64,000 nucleotides of DNA from NCBI RefSeq assembly GCF_036850765.1, contig NC_089490.1:241056442-241120441 (forward strand). Reading direction: 5' to 3'. Position numbers and translations under genes: made by a program. Numbering within the stretch: the first letter of the stretch is position 1; each line of letters begins with the position of its first letter. The notes below the pieces were generated by a model. The model searched no databases and was not told the origin of the DNA. It saw only the letters and a program-made list of their open reading frames with translations. This DNA comes from Saccopteryx bilineata. Its lineage: Eukaryota; Chordata; Mammalia; Chiroptera; Emballonuridae. This document shows positions 48,546 to 61,334 of this stretch, one piece after another.

Positions 48546-49669
48546 CAGCAAGCGCACGAATCCGTGCGAGAACAGGCGGGGCAGGCTTCCACTTCCCAGG
48601 AAGAATGGGACCACGCAAGCACATGCTTGGGAGGGGTGGAGGGGACACATGAGCAAAGACCAGGAAGTGGCCAGAGGTGTGGTGTGAGGCTGGTAGCAGC
48701 AGGGAGACCAGGCCCAGAGCCTTGGGTCCCAGGGTCTCCCTGCCTCTGCAGCACGCTGTTCCCCAGGGAGGCAGGTTACACCTCCTGGCACCTATGTAGC
48801 ACGGGTTCTGCCTGGGGGAGGACTGTGCACTTGGGGCCAGAAAGTAAACCCCTTGTTGGCAGTGATGCTCAGGGCCACTACTGCGAGGGAGCCTGCCAGC
48901 TATTCGCGGTCACTGGGCCAAGGGCTCTCCCAGGTAGAGAGAACATAGACCTCACCTGCTCAGGTGTAGGATGGCTAGGCTGTTCCCGTCATTAATCAAC
49001 AGAGGTGGGGACAGAGCCAGCAGGCTGCAGTGACCCTTGGTGCCCCACCTCTCCAGGCGCACGCCATGTCCTTTGGGAGACACTGCACAGCAGGCCCCCA
49101 ACCCTGGTCTCACTCTCCACGATTTCAGCTCCCCAGGGTCAACCACGGTCTGAAAATACTGCAACTATCAACATCACCCACTTGTCACATCAACACACAG
49201 CAACAGCAGGGACAGTGGTTTATAGAGGTCAGTGCACGTGACTCAGGCACGCACAAACGCTGAACCTGATCATAATTTTATTGTATATTTAGTCTTTGAG
49301 GACTGACGGTTCTGGGTAGAATTATTTTAAAATTTACAAGGTTTACAGACTCTGGGATAAATAACTAGAGAGAAACCCTGGATTTGGGGAAGACATAACA
49401 CCCATTTGTCACGTGCTTACTGGTACCAGGACTCAGTGTTGTGCGTATGCCCCTCAGTCACCTGCGTCTCAGCACCCCCACAGGTCTCTCCTCCACAGGT
49501 ACCAGACCCTCCCAAGCGCTCCTGTGTTTCTTACAGAGAAGCCAAGAGGAGGCTATCAAACCACGTAGAAAGCACATGGGACTCCCGCATCTGCACCCCA
49601 CGTGTGTTGAGGCTGCAGGAATTTGGAGCCCTTGATGGTGCTGAACCCCATTAATAAATCACACACATT

Positions 49670-50040
49670 GCCCTGGCCGGTTGGCTCAGTGGTAGAGCGT
49701 CGGCCTGGCATGCAGGAGTCCCGGGTTCGATTCCCGGCCAGGGCACACAGGAGAAGCGCCCATCTGCTTCTCCACCCCTCCCCCTCTCCTTCCTCTCTGT
49801 CTCTCTCTTCCCCTCCCGCAGCCAAGGCTCCATTGGAGCAAAGATGGCCTGGGCACTGAGGATGGCTCTGTGGCCTCTGCCTCAGGCGCTAGGATGGCTC
49901 TGGATGCAACAGAGCGACACCCCAGAGGGGCAGAGCACCGCCCCCTGGTGGGCGTGCTGGGTGGATCCTGGTCGGGCGCATGCGGGAGTCTGACTGTCTA
50001 CCCATTTCCAGCTTCGGAAAAATGCAAAAAAAAAAAAAAA
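49670..50040 (+). mobile_element. tRNA-derived SINE, long family, complete
   Basis: Complete copy from GCCCTGGCCGGTTGGC to a near-pure A tail, flanked by a perfect 14-bp duplication, AAATCACACACATT, at 49656-49669 and 50041-50054. It has only a single GGGCAGAGC/CCTGGTGGGC module, unlike the copies at 20552 and 42822. Confidence 0.96.
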
Positions 50041-52886
50041 AAATCACACACATTAACTCCGTGCAGCGAGGAAAACACTAGCTACTACAAATCCGTACTG
50101 TGAGTCACCGACTAGCCAAGGTCTTTATGTCTCTTCAACTTTTGCATTAAATTGTACATTAAAATACCATTCAGAAACACCAGTTAATGGTCAGCCCTTA
50201 GCTGTCACAGGCCTTGAGACCGTGGTAGAGCAGCAAGACGGGCGCACGTCCTCACGCAGCCCACTGCCCAGAGCCCCGCCTTCCAGACCAGGCCTGACTG
50301 AGGCACCATACTTGCCTGGTGACTTTCCCAGACTGGTGCAAAAGGAGGCAATCTGATGGGACAGAGCCTGTGGTCCAGGCCAACGAGTGACAGTGCAGTC
50401 ACCCCCACCCCAGCATGCATTTGTTCAGGACACAGGGCAGCATTCACCAGCCAGAGAGACCATAGCAGCCCAGGGACAACCAGGCTGGGAAGAGGCCACA
50501 CACATGAGGGTGGTCAGTGTTGGGGAGGCCGTACTGCGGTTTGTGAGGTTCCAAGTGGCCTCACCTCACGGGAGCTCGGGTGCAGACCCAGAAGCCTCGA
50601 GAGAGAACAGGGTGGCAGGTAACAGAAAATAGGGAGAACGGGGCACTGAACTCTTTAACCCTCAGATCGCCAGTTCCCTTCAGCACCCAGGGAGCACTGG
50701 CTGAACACGGTGACACACCTGGGCTCCCAGGAGCCAAAGAACCTCAGACCCCACGCCCCGAGGTAGCCGTGCCAGGAATTCTCGTGCTTCCTGAGTCATT
50801 TCCTGTGCAGACAAGTGAGGGGAGGGGGTGCAAGAACACCGGGTACGAAATCAAGATTAATGATGTTCCCGCCAGAATTAATGACTGCTCTGCCCAGCGG
50901 TGAGCAGCTGACGCAGAGGCCGTCTGTAACTTCTGAACAGCAGCAGGGGCAACGGATCCTCTCACTGCTAATGTCTGAAGGCAGCTGTGGGGACTCGACG
51001 TGACAGGAAGAGACAGACAGCCCTGGTTCCTGCTCTGCACTGAAGCTCTTTCTCTGCTCCAGCTCTTCCACCTGCTGTGATCAGCGGCTCCGAACATGTC
51101 AAGCACGGTCAGGCATCACAGACAAAATAAAAGAAATGGCGTGTTTGGTGGCCCTGGTGGGGACGCTCCTTTAGCCCTGACTCATCCCTTCACAGACATG
51201 TCCTTCCTTTCTGGAACCTGAATGTTCGCCCCACTGTAGCCTCCCGTGACCTGGGGCCAGCTCGGCCCGTTTGTCCACATGGCCAGTGCTGAGCGGGGTG
51301 CGTCCACTCAAAGCACCGACCAATCATGTTAGAAGAAATGACCCGCACAGCAGCAAAACCCGGCAAGGGAAGAAGAAAGGGATAAAGACAGAAGGGACCA
51401 CATGTGTGGTCAGGGCTGCAGGAAGAGGAGAGGAAGGGGCAGAGGCGACCTCTCAGGAGACGAAGGTGAGGGGACACTCCATGTTCACAAAGACATCAAT
51501 CCACAGGTTCAAGAACCCCAACAAATTCAAACAGAAAAAATAAACCCACATCTAGACACACCTCAGAGAAACTGCAGAAAAACACAGGAAAAAGCTTAAA
51601 GTATAGGACCCAATCAAGCCAAGAGCCGCAAGAGTCTCGGTACCAGATGTTGGCTTGGATGAACCTGAACACAGTCGCTCCTCGCCTGGACACCTAGGCT
51701 GTAGGGGTGGGGGATGGATGGAAATGAAATGACAGATGTTGGGCCCAGACTCACTGGATGTGTCATCAGTCAGCTAAGCCACAGACAGGAGGAAGTCCTG
51801 CTGAGAAATAGGGGTGAGGACTTGCAGAGTGGCAGGCTCACCCCAAGATGGGTCAGGTCCACTTTTGGGTGGGAAGCAAAAATGGCCCGAACAATACTCT
51901 GAAATCATGGCCTGAATTCCAGCCACATGCCAGGAGAGACTCGGCAATCTGTGTCTAACTCAGGCCCAGCCAAACCCCAAACCTGTAACGTGCTGTCTGC
52001 ACGTCATGTGTGGTTGAGCTGCGGCTCCCCAGGGTGCTTTCCTCCCAGAGCGACCTCACGAAGTGGCAGCTTCTGTGTCTGGGCCTCCATTCACCCGTGT
52101 CCTGCGGGATGCGGGAGGTCCAGCAGTCTCCACCGCCAGGACGCATTACCCAGGAGGGAGGCCAAGGTCATAGTCACAGTGGTGACCTGCAGCGAGCAGA
52201 CGCCTGCATACACTGGCTCTGACCCCACGGAGCCCCAGCTGTCAGCATGCCTCTCACAAAGATTTAAGCCTCTATTTCCACCGCTGTCTCCTCAGCCTCC
52301 AGTGCACTCTCCACACCGGTATAAGATTTATTTGAGGCAGGGAGATTTATTTAGCACATGCACACACAGAGAACAATTCCTCACAGAGTTCTGATCTTGT
52401 TTGCCAGAGAGATGTGGGGACTGGGCAGTGGGAGCGGCTCTGGACAGCAGTGACCATGGGTCTCTGTGAGCGTCTGTGTGAGTAGTGTGCAAGCACACGC
52501 CCAGGGCTGAGCAGGTGAGACATGTGCAGAATGATGTGTGCGCACACACTAAGCACAGTACATGGGCTTTAGCAGCAATACATGTGCATAGCAGGACTGT
52601 ACATATTCACACCTGTGTCACCATGGGGCATGTCGCATCCTCGGCCACAAGAGCCTTTCCCACAGTGAAGCAGGTTAGCTGTCCTTGGGCAAGCTCTCTG
52701 AGAGCGCCCAGTATGCTCTGTGCACAACCCTGACGCCTTCATGGGACCTCACACCCAGGGATCTGGCACCGCCCACCACATGACCGCAGCTTCAGCTCGC
52801 TTCCCTCATGCTGCTCTGGCTACCAAAACCTCCATTTCCCTCACCATCACACCGGCCCTGCCCGCATGCTCTGCCCCTTCACCACC

Positions 52887-53129
52887 CTTTTTTTTTTTTT
52901 TAAGGCACACTCTTAGGTAAGAGGTGCTTTTTTTTTTTTTTAATTCATTTTTAGAGAGGAGAGGGAGAGACAGAGAGGAAGAGAGGAGAGACAGAGAGAG
53001 AGAAGGGGGGGGAGGAGCTGGAAGCATCAACTCCCATATGTGCCTTGACCAGGCAAGCCCAGGGTTTCGAACCAGCAACCCCAGCATTTCCAGGTCGACG
53101 CTTTATCCACTGCGCCACCACAGGTCAGG
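52887..53129 (-). mobile_element. tRNA-derived SINE, short family, with double A-tail
   Basis: The minus-oriented copy has its head complement (CCACCACAGGTCAGG) ending at 53129. A perfect 11-bp duplication, CCTTCACCACC, lies at 52876-52886 and 53130-53140. In SINE orientation the body is followed by 14 A's, then 26 bp of non-SINE sequence, then 14 more A's, all inside the duplications. Confidence 0.93.
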
Positions 53130-55142
53130 CCTTCACCACCTTCTGTAAGTCTATCCAGCAGCTGTCACAAAACCCCCAACGGCAGCTTATACACAGCAAC
53201 TTTCACTTCTCACGGCTCTGGAGGGTAGACATTCACATCCTGCAGGTGGGTCTGGGGGGCCAGGTTCCTGTCTGCTTGCTGTGCCCTCCCAAGGAGGGGC
53301 TGAGAGCCCCTGGGGCCTCTCTCAGGGGCATGACTACATTCACGAGGGCTCATGACTTCCCAGAAGCCCCATCTCTGTAGGCTTCAGCCTGTGACGCTGG
53401 GGGACACGTCCAGTCTGCAGCCCCAGCCTCAGCATGGGCATCTCACACTTCTCCTTCTCCAGAGCACTCAGGACCCCCTGAGATTTTCTCACTTCGGCAC
53501 TCACTGTGTCTATTGTCTGCTCTGCCCTCACCAGACTGTAAGCAGCACTGAGGGGGCCCAGAGTCATGCTTGGTGCCAAGGGACAGCACAGCTGAATCTG
53601 TGGGATGTAGGACTACCTGTACTGCTACATGTGCATGCCAAGGAAAGCACAATGCAGGTAGTGCCTGCGCACCCAGAACTAGAATGGGTCCGCGTTACCA
53701 CCTGCTGAAAGCACAGTCACCCATCCAACAGATGCTTGCTGAGCTCCTGCCAGGCTCTAACAGACCTGGGGTCACGCCTGCTGTCACTGAACAGAGCGGG
53801 GGAGATGCTCACAATACAAGAAACTATGCCAGGACCACCAGGCAAAGCCCAGGGGACCGTGAGGGCCTGACCGAGACGCGGCTGGGACACAGCTCAGCAC
53901 GGCTCCCCTGGGGGCTGCAGTCACACTGAGGCTACGGTGAACACCCCATGAGTGTGTTCACCGCAGTTGTCACTAGGATCCCAACACTGCACAGGAAGAA
54001 CATCCAGTCTCAGGGTGACACATCTGTCTGCTGACACTTAACGGGACTTCCTCTCGTGGTCTCCTGGATGGTGCCACTGGACTCCCTGCTTCCTGTCCCT
54101 GACCCAGCCACCAGTCAGGTAATAAACCCCAAACGACACCTAAAGGACCAAACAGAAGCCCCTGGGCTAAGGCTCAAGCCCCCTCACTTGGCTCTCACTC
54201 GCACTGCAATCATTTCGACCTTGTTTGGGTGTCCTGTGTCCTCATGGCCAGTCCTCATGGCCAGCTGAGAGGATGGGTCCCGTTACAGACCAGGAAATTG
54301 AAGAACCTGCCCTGGTCATCTACTCCACTTGTGGTGTTAGCAGGTTCCATCCCACCCTGACTCACAGCCAATGCCTGGTCTCTCGAGGTCCAGAGCCTCA
54401 GCTGCATTCCCCGCTGCCGTTCCCACCACCATGCTGGCCCCGGAAGGAGCCATCCTGGCCCAGCCGGCCCCAGGTAAGCCGGCGCTATGGAGGACAGATG
54501 AATCATCACTGCTGAGCCCTGCCCCAGTTGGATGTCTAAGCCAAGTGCATGGTGTTTTAAGCTTCTAGTTTGGGCAGTTTGCTATCAGGTGCTATGGGCA
54601 GGCTGCTGTACCACCAAGGAACTGCTACAACACACCAAAGCCAACTCTGTCCAGTTGGTGGGACATGCACCTCCACACCACCATGGCTACCTTCGCGGGA
54701 GCAGACAGGGACTAGGAACGCAGGGGATGAATTTTGTGAAAACAAATGTTTGTTCCACTTTTCTGCTATTTTAATTTTCTAAAAAAGGTTTTTATATGCA
54801 GAAATCTGTGAGTAGTCAGATGCTGCGACTCTCATGAACCCAGATTTCGAGACTGTGATTTGGAGGCTGTGTCTGTTTCTGTCAATGTACCACCACTTCT
54901 TGTGTCTTCTTTCTTCTCTCTCTAAGGGTCAACCATCCAAGCCTCCTCTGGACCCACTTCCCTACAGCTCTGGTTTTCCAGCCTCCTCTTAGCCCAGATG
55001 AGCCCCAGGGACACTGGTCTTACTCTCACTCTCGTGTGAGGCCAGCCCTGCTCCCTCTGCCTCCCGCCTCCCATAGAATCCTGCTTGAAACCCTCCCCAA
55101 TCTTCCAGCTACAGACAAACTCAAGTCTCTCTCATTTATAAG

Positions 55143-55212
55143 TCCACACGCACATGCACACACACACACACGTGCACATGCAAACACATGTGCACATGCA
55201 CACACACTCACG
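55143..55212. repeat. CA/CATGCA alternating repeat
   Basis: Imperfect CACA/CATGCACA simple repeat, alternating purine-pyrimidine throughout. Confidence 0.85.
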
Positions 55213-58200
55213 CCTGGTTCAGAGGCTTAGGGATTGTCCGGCCCCCTGCTCTCCCGCCCACTATAATTGGTTATCCGGTTTGGCGCATTCTTCCTCCTAA
55301 TTAGCTCTTAAATGCAGACGCCACATCCCAGGGGCCTAGGCCTCATCCTTTCTCACCTAGATTCCACAACTGTCTCCTCAGTTTCCTGTCCTTGGCGTCA
55401 CTCCCTGCAAAGAGGAAGAGCATCCCTGCCAGTGTGAATTTCCTGAAGTACTGTGGTCACAGCGCACCCTGCTCCACACCATGCCTGCACTCAGGCCCCG
55501 CACCATCCACACCTCCCAGCAGCCCACACGCCCACAGGTCCACAGGGGCCCCATTCCTTCCATACCCCTACAAACACCACCTCCTCTGGATGTCCACCTT
55601 CCGAACTTCACCTCGCTGAAGTCTGAAGTCATACTTCTTGTGTCAGTGTCCCCAGACCCGGGCTCTCTGGAGGCGGAGCCATGCCGTGCAGCTCCGTCCC
55701 AGAACTCAGCACAGGGCCGCCACTCAGCTGGGACTCCAGACATTTTGGCTAAATATAGAGCTTCATAAAATCAAACATGAAAATTCTGAGGATTCTAATT
55801 AATATGGGCCATTATGTAACTGTTGCTGAAACAGGAAACCAGAACACCCCAGCTTCCCCCTTTCAGGAGACGGGCACACATGGAATCTCTATGAACGGCC
55901 CTTCTTCTCACCACAGGACCAGCAACGCGGTTATAACCTGATGGGACAAACAGGTGGGGAGGAGAGGGGAGGGGCCCAAAAAATGGAGTTGCCCAAAATC
56001 CTCCTAGCCATCAAATGTGCATTCTCCCCTCACTCTCGGTCCCTCCCTGCTTTTCTCCATAGAAGAATGTTCCAGAGAATTGAGCCCCCAGCCCACATCA
56101 CACACAGTGTGACCAATGTGCTGCAGGGCATGTAGACAGTTGGAGTGATCCCATGGCTCCTGAGTGCCTGCAGGTTTCAGAGGGACTCACTGTGGGCACT
56201 GGGCTGAGCTCCCAGGGGATCTGAGCAGCAAGAGGAGAGACCCCAGCAACAGCGGTGTCATCACATTACTGCTGCCCAGAGCCACTGCTATGCCTCCATG
56301 GGGCTCTGTCCAAGTCCCTCACACAAATGCCAGTGACACAAGCAGGGCCAGTGCCCACCAGCCGGTGCCTCAGTGCAGCGAGATCCTCCACATGGCCAGG
56401 TGCCGCCTGACCCCGGGCACATGCAGCCCAGACACACACGTGCACGCACACCCCAATCCCAGCTACAGCAAGCAGCAACTTCCCCTTGCTGCCCACAACC
56501 TTCCAGGCCCGGTCCCCACGGCCTGGCTCCCAGGCTCCCCTGGCTCATCCCTCAGCCCCACAGCTCCCACAGGAGAAGGAGAGAGGGCAGGGTCCCTGCT
56601 GGGAGCCCCAAAAATAAAAAATGCACACTGGCAGCTGTAGATTCACCGCCTCCCCTCTGATGTCTCCGGTCTTATTTAACAGAAGAAATCCCCAGAGGAG
56701 GGTCCTTAACTTCTCCAGGCACGCCCGGCAGACAGAGCACTCAGCAAGGCTGCCAGCTGAGCAGGTCTCAGGCCCCACTGAGTGCCCTCCAGTGCTGAGA
56801 AGAGGCTTCAGACAGACTCCAGGACCTTCAGCCCTGAGGGCAGAGGCCAGGCTGCCCTTTCCCTCTCCCCACCCCACGGGAGTGGGGCTCAGACAGAGTA
56901 GAATGGGCTGCCAGCCTGGTGGGGTAGCATGCTGGGCAGATCTGGTAAGGGGTATGGGGACCACGGGGTGGAAGACAGCTACTTGGATGACTGCTCTGAG
57001 CTGTCAAAAATGTGTGGCACCAAGCTGTCCCCACCCGTCTCCCCCAGAGCTGAGTGGGCAGCAGAAGGAAGGGCTCCCACCTCTCAACTGCTTACCCCAA
57101 GGTGGGACCTGGGAACACGGAGCAGTTGTGAGACAGTGACCACCAGGCACCCCATCAACCAGCCAGCTGTGGGGCCTTCTGACTGTAGCCCTGCCTGGGG
57201 AGCTGCCTCTCAGCCAGGCCACCCCCACATTTGCCCTAACACCAGTCTGTGGCTCCTGGGCCTGTCTGGTCCCCGGAGAGACTGAATTTGAGGAGGGTAG
57301 GTACCGTTCATTGCCACACTCTCCCCAGCCACAGAGACAGGGAAGGTGACCTGATATGTAGTGGATGGCAGGGAGGGACAGGGAACATGATGAGGTTGCC
57401 CTGTGACCTGACCTCTGACCTGACACCAGTGTGCCAGGCACTGGGAAAACAGATACACCCCCAACTAAGCAGAAAGTTAAACAGCAAGAGAAGAGTATGT
57501 AGAGAAGGAGTCACCCAGAGCTAACTGCTACAGGAGGCCACTGGAGCTAGAAAAGGCTTCAGGACAGGTGGGGGTCTCCTGTGAACTTCAAACAGGGCAG
57601 GGACATGAACACCCAAAAAGGCTCCTAGGAGCAAGCCAGGTGCAGAGCAGCAGGGACAGCGAGTGTGGCTCAGGGCTTCTGGATTGAGACCAGAGTGCTA
57701 ACATGGGCTGAGCATGGACCACACACTGGAAAACAGCAAACTCAATCCAACAAGACAGGCCAACGGGAACCAGGGACATTCAGTGAACCACCAGATCCTG
57801 GTTTCCAAAACAACCCAGCTTGTCAGCCTCTGGAAGAGCAGCACGTGGAGAATGAGAGGAGGGGCCTTAGGCAGGGCGAGGGTCGGGGTGAGTTTGGGGA
57901 AATGTACCCTTGAAAGCTGGTGTCTGGGTGAAATGTCTGCATTGTGCCTTTTTAGTGCTCTGTTGCAAAATATACCGTGTGTTTTATTTTGATCTACACT
58001 GAAGCATTTTTCAGGGCAAATTTCCTAATGCCTGTCACAGCTCAGGGGAAAAATGAATGCGTACTTCCCAGCTCCATTAGCTGGGGAGACAGGCTCACAT
58101 TGCTGAAGGCATGTTCCCTGCTGAAGGAGGGGGTGAGATCACCGGGAAATAGTCTCAGAGGGTCTGGGCACAGTGTACACAGGTGCACAGAGGTCTTGGG

Positions 58201-59475
58201 GTGAGTGCCCAGGAGCCCCTGAGACGAGACAAGCACTCCCACCAGAGACAATCAGCCGACATATGACCTGGTCCCCATTAGCATGTGGCCCACAGGTCCT
58301 CCCTGTCACCTTCCTGTCTCAGCCTGTCTGCTTCTTGTCATCCCCACTCCAGACAGACAGACAGAGTCTCAAGGAAAACAATGAGGTCACTACTCCTCTC
58401 TTTCCTTCCTGAAGGTGGAGTCTGCTACTGGGTCTCCATGGCCTGAGAAAGAGAGCACACAGTCTGAGGCTAGGGGTCCCCACTCCCAGCTCCCCAGGTG
58501 GTCAAGAACAAGCTACCCTGAAACCCATTCTCTACACTCTGGAGGGCATAAGCAGGCGGAGAACCACCCCTAATAGACCTTAGAGCCACTGTACTATCCT
58601 CTCAGAGCCTCAATTTTCCCATCTGTAAAGTGGGCTGATGCAATGTGCTGCAGCTCCCTGCATGCCCCGGCCCAGCAGGTGAAATGCAAGGATATGGTGA
58701 AGGCTTCACTCATCCCTTGGCAAGGACAACCCTGTACCCACGGTGGGAGGACAGAGCCAGGGTCTGCACAAGGCAGGGACAGTCCAGGGAGATCTGCTTT
58801 GGCCTCCTGGACAGCACCCAGCTATTGAGCAGGGAATGTATCAAGTTGGAGATGAGAGATTGTTACAGAGGGACTTGGCTCTCTACCCAAACCCTGAGCT
58901 GAATTTCCCCTCTATCAAACGAGCATTACTCATCCAGAGCACACCTGCAAAGTTACCAGAGATCTTGCAGGGAGAACTGCGGACCAAGGGACCCACATGC
59001 CTGGTGCAGCCGGAGGGCTTGGGCCTGGACAGCAGGAAGAACTTCCTGAGGATGGGAAGAGTTACAAGACGTGGACATGGATGGTCCTTGGAGTCTTTCA
59101 GAACTGATGAGTGTGGGCTGAGTTGAGTGGCTCATGCCTCAAATCCTCTGCTCAGGTGGCCCTGCACCCACCCCTTGGTGGTAGTGGGAGACAGAGGGAC
59201 TCCAGGGCACAAGGACGGTCAAGCAGGTTCTAATTGTGGTCTGGAACTTTGTGGAGAGTTAAATGGTCACAGGAGCCACTGCAAGGGGCATACCCCACAC
59301 CAGTACAGCGCTGGGCCCCCACCCAGTGCCAGGTCCTAGTGTGAACCTGGCCAAGTAGACTCCCTGAACACGTGGCTGCTGCCCCCTAGGGAAGGGGACT
59401 AGTGCAACCCCTAAGCACAAATATGGAGCACTCTACTTCACATATTCAAGGGTGAACCAGCACCCACTCCCCCAA

Positions 59476-59478
<3 letters not shown>

Positions 59479-59516
<38 letters not shown>
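59479..59516. repeat. (CA)n microsatellite
   Basis: About 19 uninterrupted CA units. Confidence 0.95.
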
Positions 59517-59517
<1 letters not shown>

Positions 59518-60179
59518 CAGTTCCCATCATCCCATTCCCCATCAGGGAACAGTCAGCCTTCTCAAGGCCAGGGACACACTGCTGCTTGTAGCTGTAATTC
59601 TATCCTGGGATCCCAATGACATCTTGCCCACAGGTCAGGAGGGGAGGAAAGGAGGAGATAAGCTGAGGGGTGGAAGTAGAGAAGAGGCTGAGAGACAATG
59701 GCTGCAGACACTGCCCTGGGGGAGCACTGGGGGAGGGGCGGAGCTCCACAAGTCGCTAGCTGTGGGACTTTAGGCTTAGACCAATCCTCTAATCCCTCTG
59801 AGCATCCTTCTTCATTGCATCGTAAGGCCTCTATATAGGGTGCCTGTCAGTATCTGGGGGCAGGGAGCATCATAGGACAGGAGGGCTTCCTACTCTGTCC
59901 TCAGCGTGCCCCTTGCCCTCTCAGACACCCCAGAGCTGCATGCTGTATACCTTTATCCCAGCACAGCTACCCCTCCTGGGAGTCCACCAATATTCTAAAT
60001 GGTGGGCGGTATAGACACTCCAAAAAGCAGCTATGTCCAGTTGCCAAAATTAAGAACTATGTGCCCCTGCCCCCTCCCCCACAAAGTACGTGAGTGGGCT
60101 ACCCCATAGGCCCACTTGCACAAAATGCACTTCTCTCTGGAGAAGTAATGCCTTCCTTCATGGCTCCCTTTCATCACCA

Positions 60180-60510
60180 TTTATCTCCCTGTACCCACTT
60201 CTATCCCCCCACCCCTATTCCCTCTGGCCATCACCCTACTGTTATTTGTGCTTATGTGTTTTTGTTTGTTTGTTTTTGTTGCTTAATCCCTTCACTTTTT
60301 TCACCCAACCCCCAACTCCCCTCCCCACTGACAGCTATCAGTCTGTTCTCTGTCTGTATGAGTCTGTTTCTATTTTGTTTGTTTATTTTGTTCATTAGAT
60401 TAGACATGAGTGAAATCATATGGTATTTTTCTCTCTATTTCACTTAGCATAATGCTCTCTAGGCCCATCCATGCTGTTGCAAAGGGTAAGACTTCCTTTT
60501 TTTATGGCTG
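60180..60510 (+). mobile_element. L1 3'UTR fragment
   Basis: CATGAGTGAAATCATATGG, TTCACTTAGCATAATGCTCT and AGGCCCATCCATGCTGTTGC are hallmark phrases of the mammalian L1 3'UTR in sense orientation, here moderately diverged and truncated at both ends. Confidence 0.8.
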
Positions 60511-61194
60511 ACACCTTCATGGCTCCGAGAGTCAGGGAAACCCAGAAGTCCTAGCCTACCAGGAGGGCAGCAGGAAACATCTGATTACACAAATTTGCAC
60601 GGTCCCTGCTGAGCATCCCCTCCAGGAGCAGTGAGCCATTAGTCCCCATCAATTATTCAATCCTCAGGGCCAGAGCCAGGAGCACAGCCCGGACCCACAC
60701 CCACTCTGCCTCCACTCCCCCAGCCCCCACCTAGGGTTCTCCTGAGTGCTCACCTCTGCAAAGTGTCTGCAGTAGTCAGGTGGCTATCATGCACCAAACA
60801 GATGGCCTGCAATCACAGGCCAAGCTACACTGGGATGCACGAGCTTTGCAATGAGCAAGGAAACAGGCCTGCTCTCTTTATCAAGCCAACAGCATATTTG
60901 GTGGCAGGTTGATGTAGCAGACGTGGCAAAAGATACTGGGTTACATGTCCCACAGAAAGACGCCCACTGCCAGCCCAGCTCCAGCCCCATCTGAAGGTCA
61001 TCTTTCTTCAACAGAAGTCTTAGAATCATGGCTCCCCAGAGCTGAAGAGAAAAGGCCTTCAAGGTCAAGCCAACAGTGTCTCAGGCACCTTTAACCACAT
61101 ACAGGTAAATGGTCACCTAGCCTCTGTGGACATGCCCAAGGACAAAGTGCTCAGATCTCCTGAGAAAGACCACGAGGTGTCTGGATAGTGTTAA

Positions 61195-61258
61195 TCCTAC
61201 ATTCATTCAGTAAATATTTCCTGAGCATCTCCCAAGTTCCAGGCACAGAATGAGATCC
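61195..61258 (+). repeat. L2 fragment
   Basis: ATTCATTCAGTAAATATTTCC followed by TGAGCATCTCCCAAGTTCCAGGC-like sequence fits the L2 3' end. Short relic. Confidence 0.6.
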
Positions 61259-61311
61259 TAGGTTTACATCCCAAACAGACTATTTTCTTCCTCTACTAGA
61301 ACCATCTTCCT

Positions 61312-61334
61312 CTGACCTGTGGTGGTGCAGTGGA
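61312..61334 (+). mobile_element. 23-bp SINE head with perfect target duplication
   Basis: CTGACCTGTGGTGGTGCAGT plus three bases is the extreme 5' end of the short-family SINE, without body or tail. It sits between two perfect 15-bp copies of TAGAACCATCTTCCT, at 61297-61311 and 61335-61349. Confidence 0.85.
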
